Source: Ecdyonurus torrentis (taxonomy: Eukaryota; Arthropoda; Insecta; Ephemeroptera; Heptageniidae). From it: a DNA stretch of 64,000 nucleotides. The DNA lies in NCBI GenBank assembly GCA_949318235.1, contig OX439131.1:33182631-33246630 (forward strand), in the 5' to 3' direction. This document shows, in pieces, positions 62,646 to 64,000 of this stretch. The position numbers and the translations under genes are program-made. The notes below the pieces were generated by a model that worked only from the letters and a program-made list of their open reading frames with translations, was not told where the DNA came from and did not search any database. How positions within the stretch are numbered: position 1 is the stretch's first letter; each line of letters starts with the position of its first letter.

Positions 62646-63365
62646 AAAAAAAATATTCTCACATAAAAAGTATTATTTTTTTAAAGACAAAGATATCATG
62701 TATATTATATGCTATAAAATATTTTATTTAAAAATATCTATAAAAAGAAATTGCAATTTACAATTTACTATATATTTAAAAAAAATGCCCACTTATTTGC
62801 AATTTTGTTTACAAGGACTTAAAAAAATCTTCTTTATGTATACAATTTATATTTGTTGTTTAATATATATTATATTTGTTTTTAAAAGTTACATATACAT
62901 TTATTTGTTAATAATATTAATATTAACTTAATTTTTACTTCCATACAAATAACGCACAATTATTATTATTACGCGTATACATATATTATAATATATATTA
63001 TGCATGATTGATATACACTAAAAAAATGTCCTGGTAATTTTTTTATTACAAGGACTAAAATAAAATATACGAGTATATATACTATAATAAAAGAAAAAAA
63101 AAAGTTATTAAACTCAAAGACATTAATATGTAATATGTATTTATGCTCTATTTAATAATATTTTATTAAAAAAATATATAGTAAAAGAAGAAAATCAATT
63201 ACAAAATTTGTCTATTTTAAAAAAAAATGTCCTTGCAATTTTTTTATAGTGATTTTTAAAAAAATTTAAAAAGAAAATATTCTTTTAAGCATGCATCGAG
63301 TTCATCATTATTATCTCTGTTATCAGAATAACAGAATTTTATTTAATAAACTGCAGTATATATAC

Positions 63366-63757
63366 TTTTTTTTTTTTTTTTTGCTTGCCATATTGTGTTA
63401 TCGTGCTATACACCAATCCCAGTCCCAGTCAAGACATTGTCTTATCGACAGGTAAGGACTTTCCAATTAATGGAAAAGCACACACGGGCCGGCCACGGCC
63501 TAAGTACACAGCCCGGCATTCGCCATAACAGCCTAGAGAAACCGTGGAAACATCTAGGCAGGCTGGTCGGTGCAATCACATCAATCATGCACCTCCCGAA
63601 TACTGTGCGTCGTCATGGTAATGCATGTAAACATGCATCGTGCAACGTGTTGTGCTCTCACACTTCACGTACGCACCCAGCAGTGGCTCGAACCTATACT
63701 CGGTTAGGAGTACAGAGTTGCGAGTCAGCTGCCTTCACCACTCGGCCATACAAGCTC
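63366..63757 (-). mobile_element. tRNA-derived SINE (minus strand)
   Basis: On the minus strand a tRNA-like head begins near 63,757. It has an RNA polymerase III A box TGGCCGAGTGG (63,738-63,748) and a B box GGTTCGAGCC (63,685-63,694), at the spacing of a class II tRNA (Ser/Leu type). The anticodon region does not fold as a functional tRNA. A GC-richer body of about 300 bases follows and ends in an A run (poly(T) on the plus strand at 63,366-63,382). The 130-residue plus-strand open frame here is antisense to the SINE and not a gene. The right edge of the fold-back element meets the A tail. Confidence 0.75.
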
Positions 63758-63785
63758 GGTATTGATTTAATTTTTAGCCTTTCAT

Positions 63786-64000
63786 GATTTTCATTCAAAA
63801 TTCCTTAATTCATTTCTTTCATCCTATCCTATATACACATAAAAATATGCATCACTCCAGGCCTCGCCTTATAAAAACAACACAAAAGCAATTAGAAATT
63901 TTATAGTCAAATATATAAACAAAAACAATTACACAATTTAAAAATAAACAGATGCAATTTACTTTAAATGACTACTTATCTGAGTCGCTAATAAACTCAT
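63786..64000. other. AT-rich flank, nothing recognised
   Basis: No gene, repeat boundary or motif that I can support. Confidence 0.6.

Larger units (their letters stand above)
56560..63385. mobile_element. Large fold-back element with tandemly repeated arms
   Basis: The repeated word TTACAAGGACATTTTTT runs through the left side (for example at 56,690, 57,080, 57,940 and 58,275). Its complement, AAAAAATGTCCTTGTAA, runs through the right side (62,590, 63,020, 63,230). The inner arms (about 59,640-60,508 and 61,776-62,645) are clear inverted copies, including a GC-richer block around CTCCGGGGGTTGTCAGAGCC. A loop of about 1.27 kb lies between them. The left arm is expanded into tandem units. No transposase frame is visible. 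The design resembles Drosophila FB/Galileo-type fold-back transposons. The outer limits are approximate and no target duplication was identified. Confidence 0.75.

Noticed and set aside
63672..63757. Possible functional tRNA gene (Ser/Leu-like)
   Set aside because: A and B boxes are present, but the anticodon arm does not pair and a SINE body follows directly.
63395..63787. 130-residue plus-strand open frame
   Set aside because: It runs antisense through a tRNA-derived SINE and has no protein homology that I recognise.

Overview
The window is strongly AT-rich eukaryotic DNA, almost certainly from an arthropod. Genes are split by GT-AG introns, and two genes are recognisable. Everything else is intron or intergenic DNA dominated by (AT)n, (GA)n and poly(A/T) microsatellites, palindromic transposons and a retrotransposon remnant. 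I cannot place the species: the zinc-finger gene is of arthropod rotund/squeeze type, while the microsatellite load and tRNA-derived SINE fit several insect or crustacean lineages.

Positions 1-8,100 hold no supportable gene, only AT-rich DNA with a few GC-richer islands. From about 8.1 to 35.85 kb lies a large plus-strand gene for a C2H2 zinc-finger transcription factor of the rotund/squeeze (ZNF384/CIZ-like) family. It has a Gln/His-rich first coding exon (8,674-9,117), a basic 27-codon exon (16,396-16,476) and a terminal exon (34,245-35,384) with five complete zinc fingers. The terminal exon opens in the middle of a further finger. I propose that the missing Cys half is a 30-nt microexon at 20,192-20,221. 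An open block at 18,652-18,717 may be an alternative N-terminal exon.

Positions 35.9-48.9 kb are intergenic, with a small Tc1-like MITE (38.9 kb), a nested MITE cluster (43.55-44.47 kb) and long (AT)n tracts. From 49,669 to 54,936 lies a complete four-exon plus-strand gene for the catalytic subunit of the tRNA m1A58 methyltransferase (TRMT61A), with a predicted 313-residue product. A perfect-type palindrome sits just upstream of it. Its introns have collected MITEs, a hairpin element and the 3' end of a non-LTR retrotransposon.

From about 56.5 to 63.4 kb lies the most unusual structure: a large fold-back (long inverted repeat) element. Its left arm is expanded into tandem units of about 340-370 bp, each carrying two short palindromes built on GTCCTTGYAA. 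It abuts a tRNA-derived SINE at 63.4-63.76 kb. The two genes show no functional link: one is a developmental regulator, the other a tRNA-modification enzyme.
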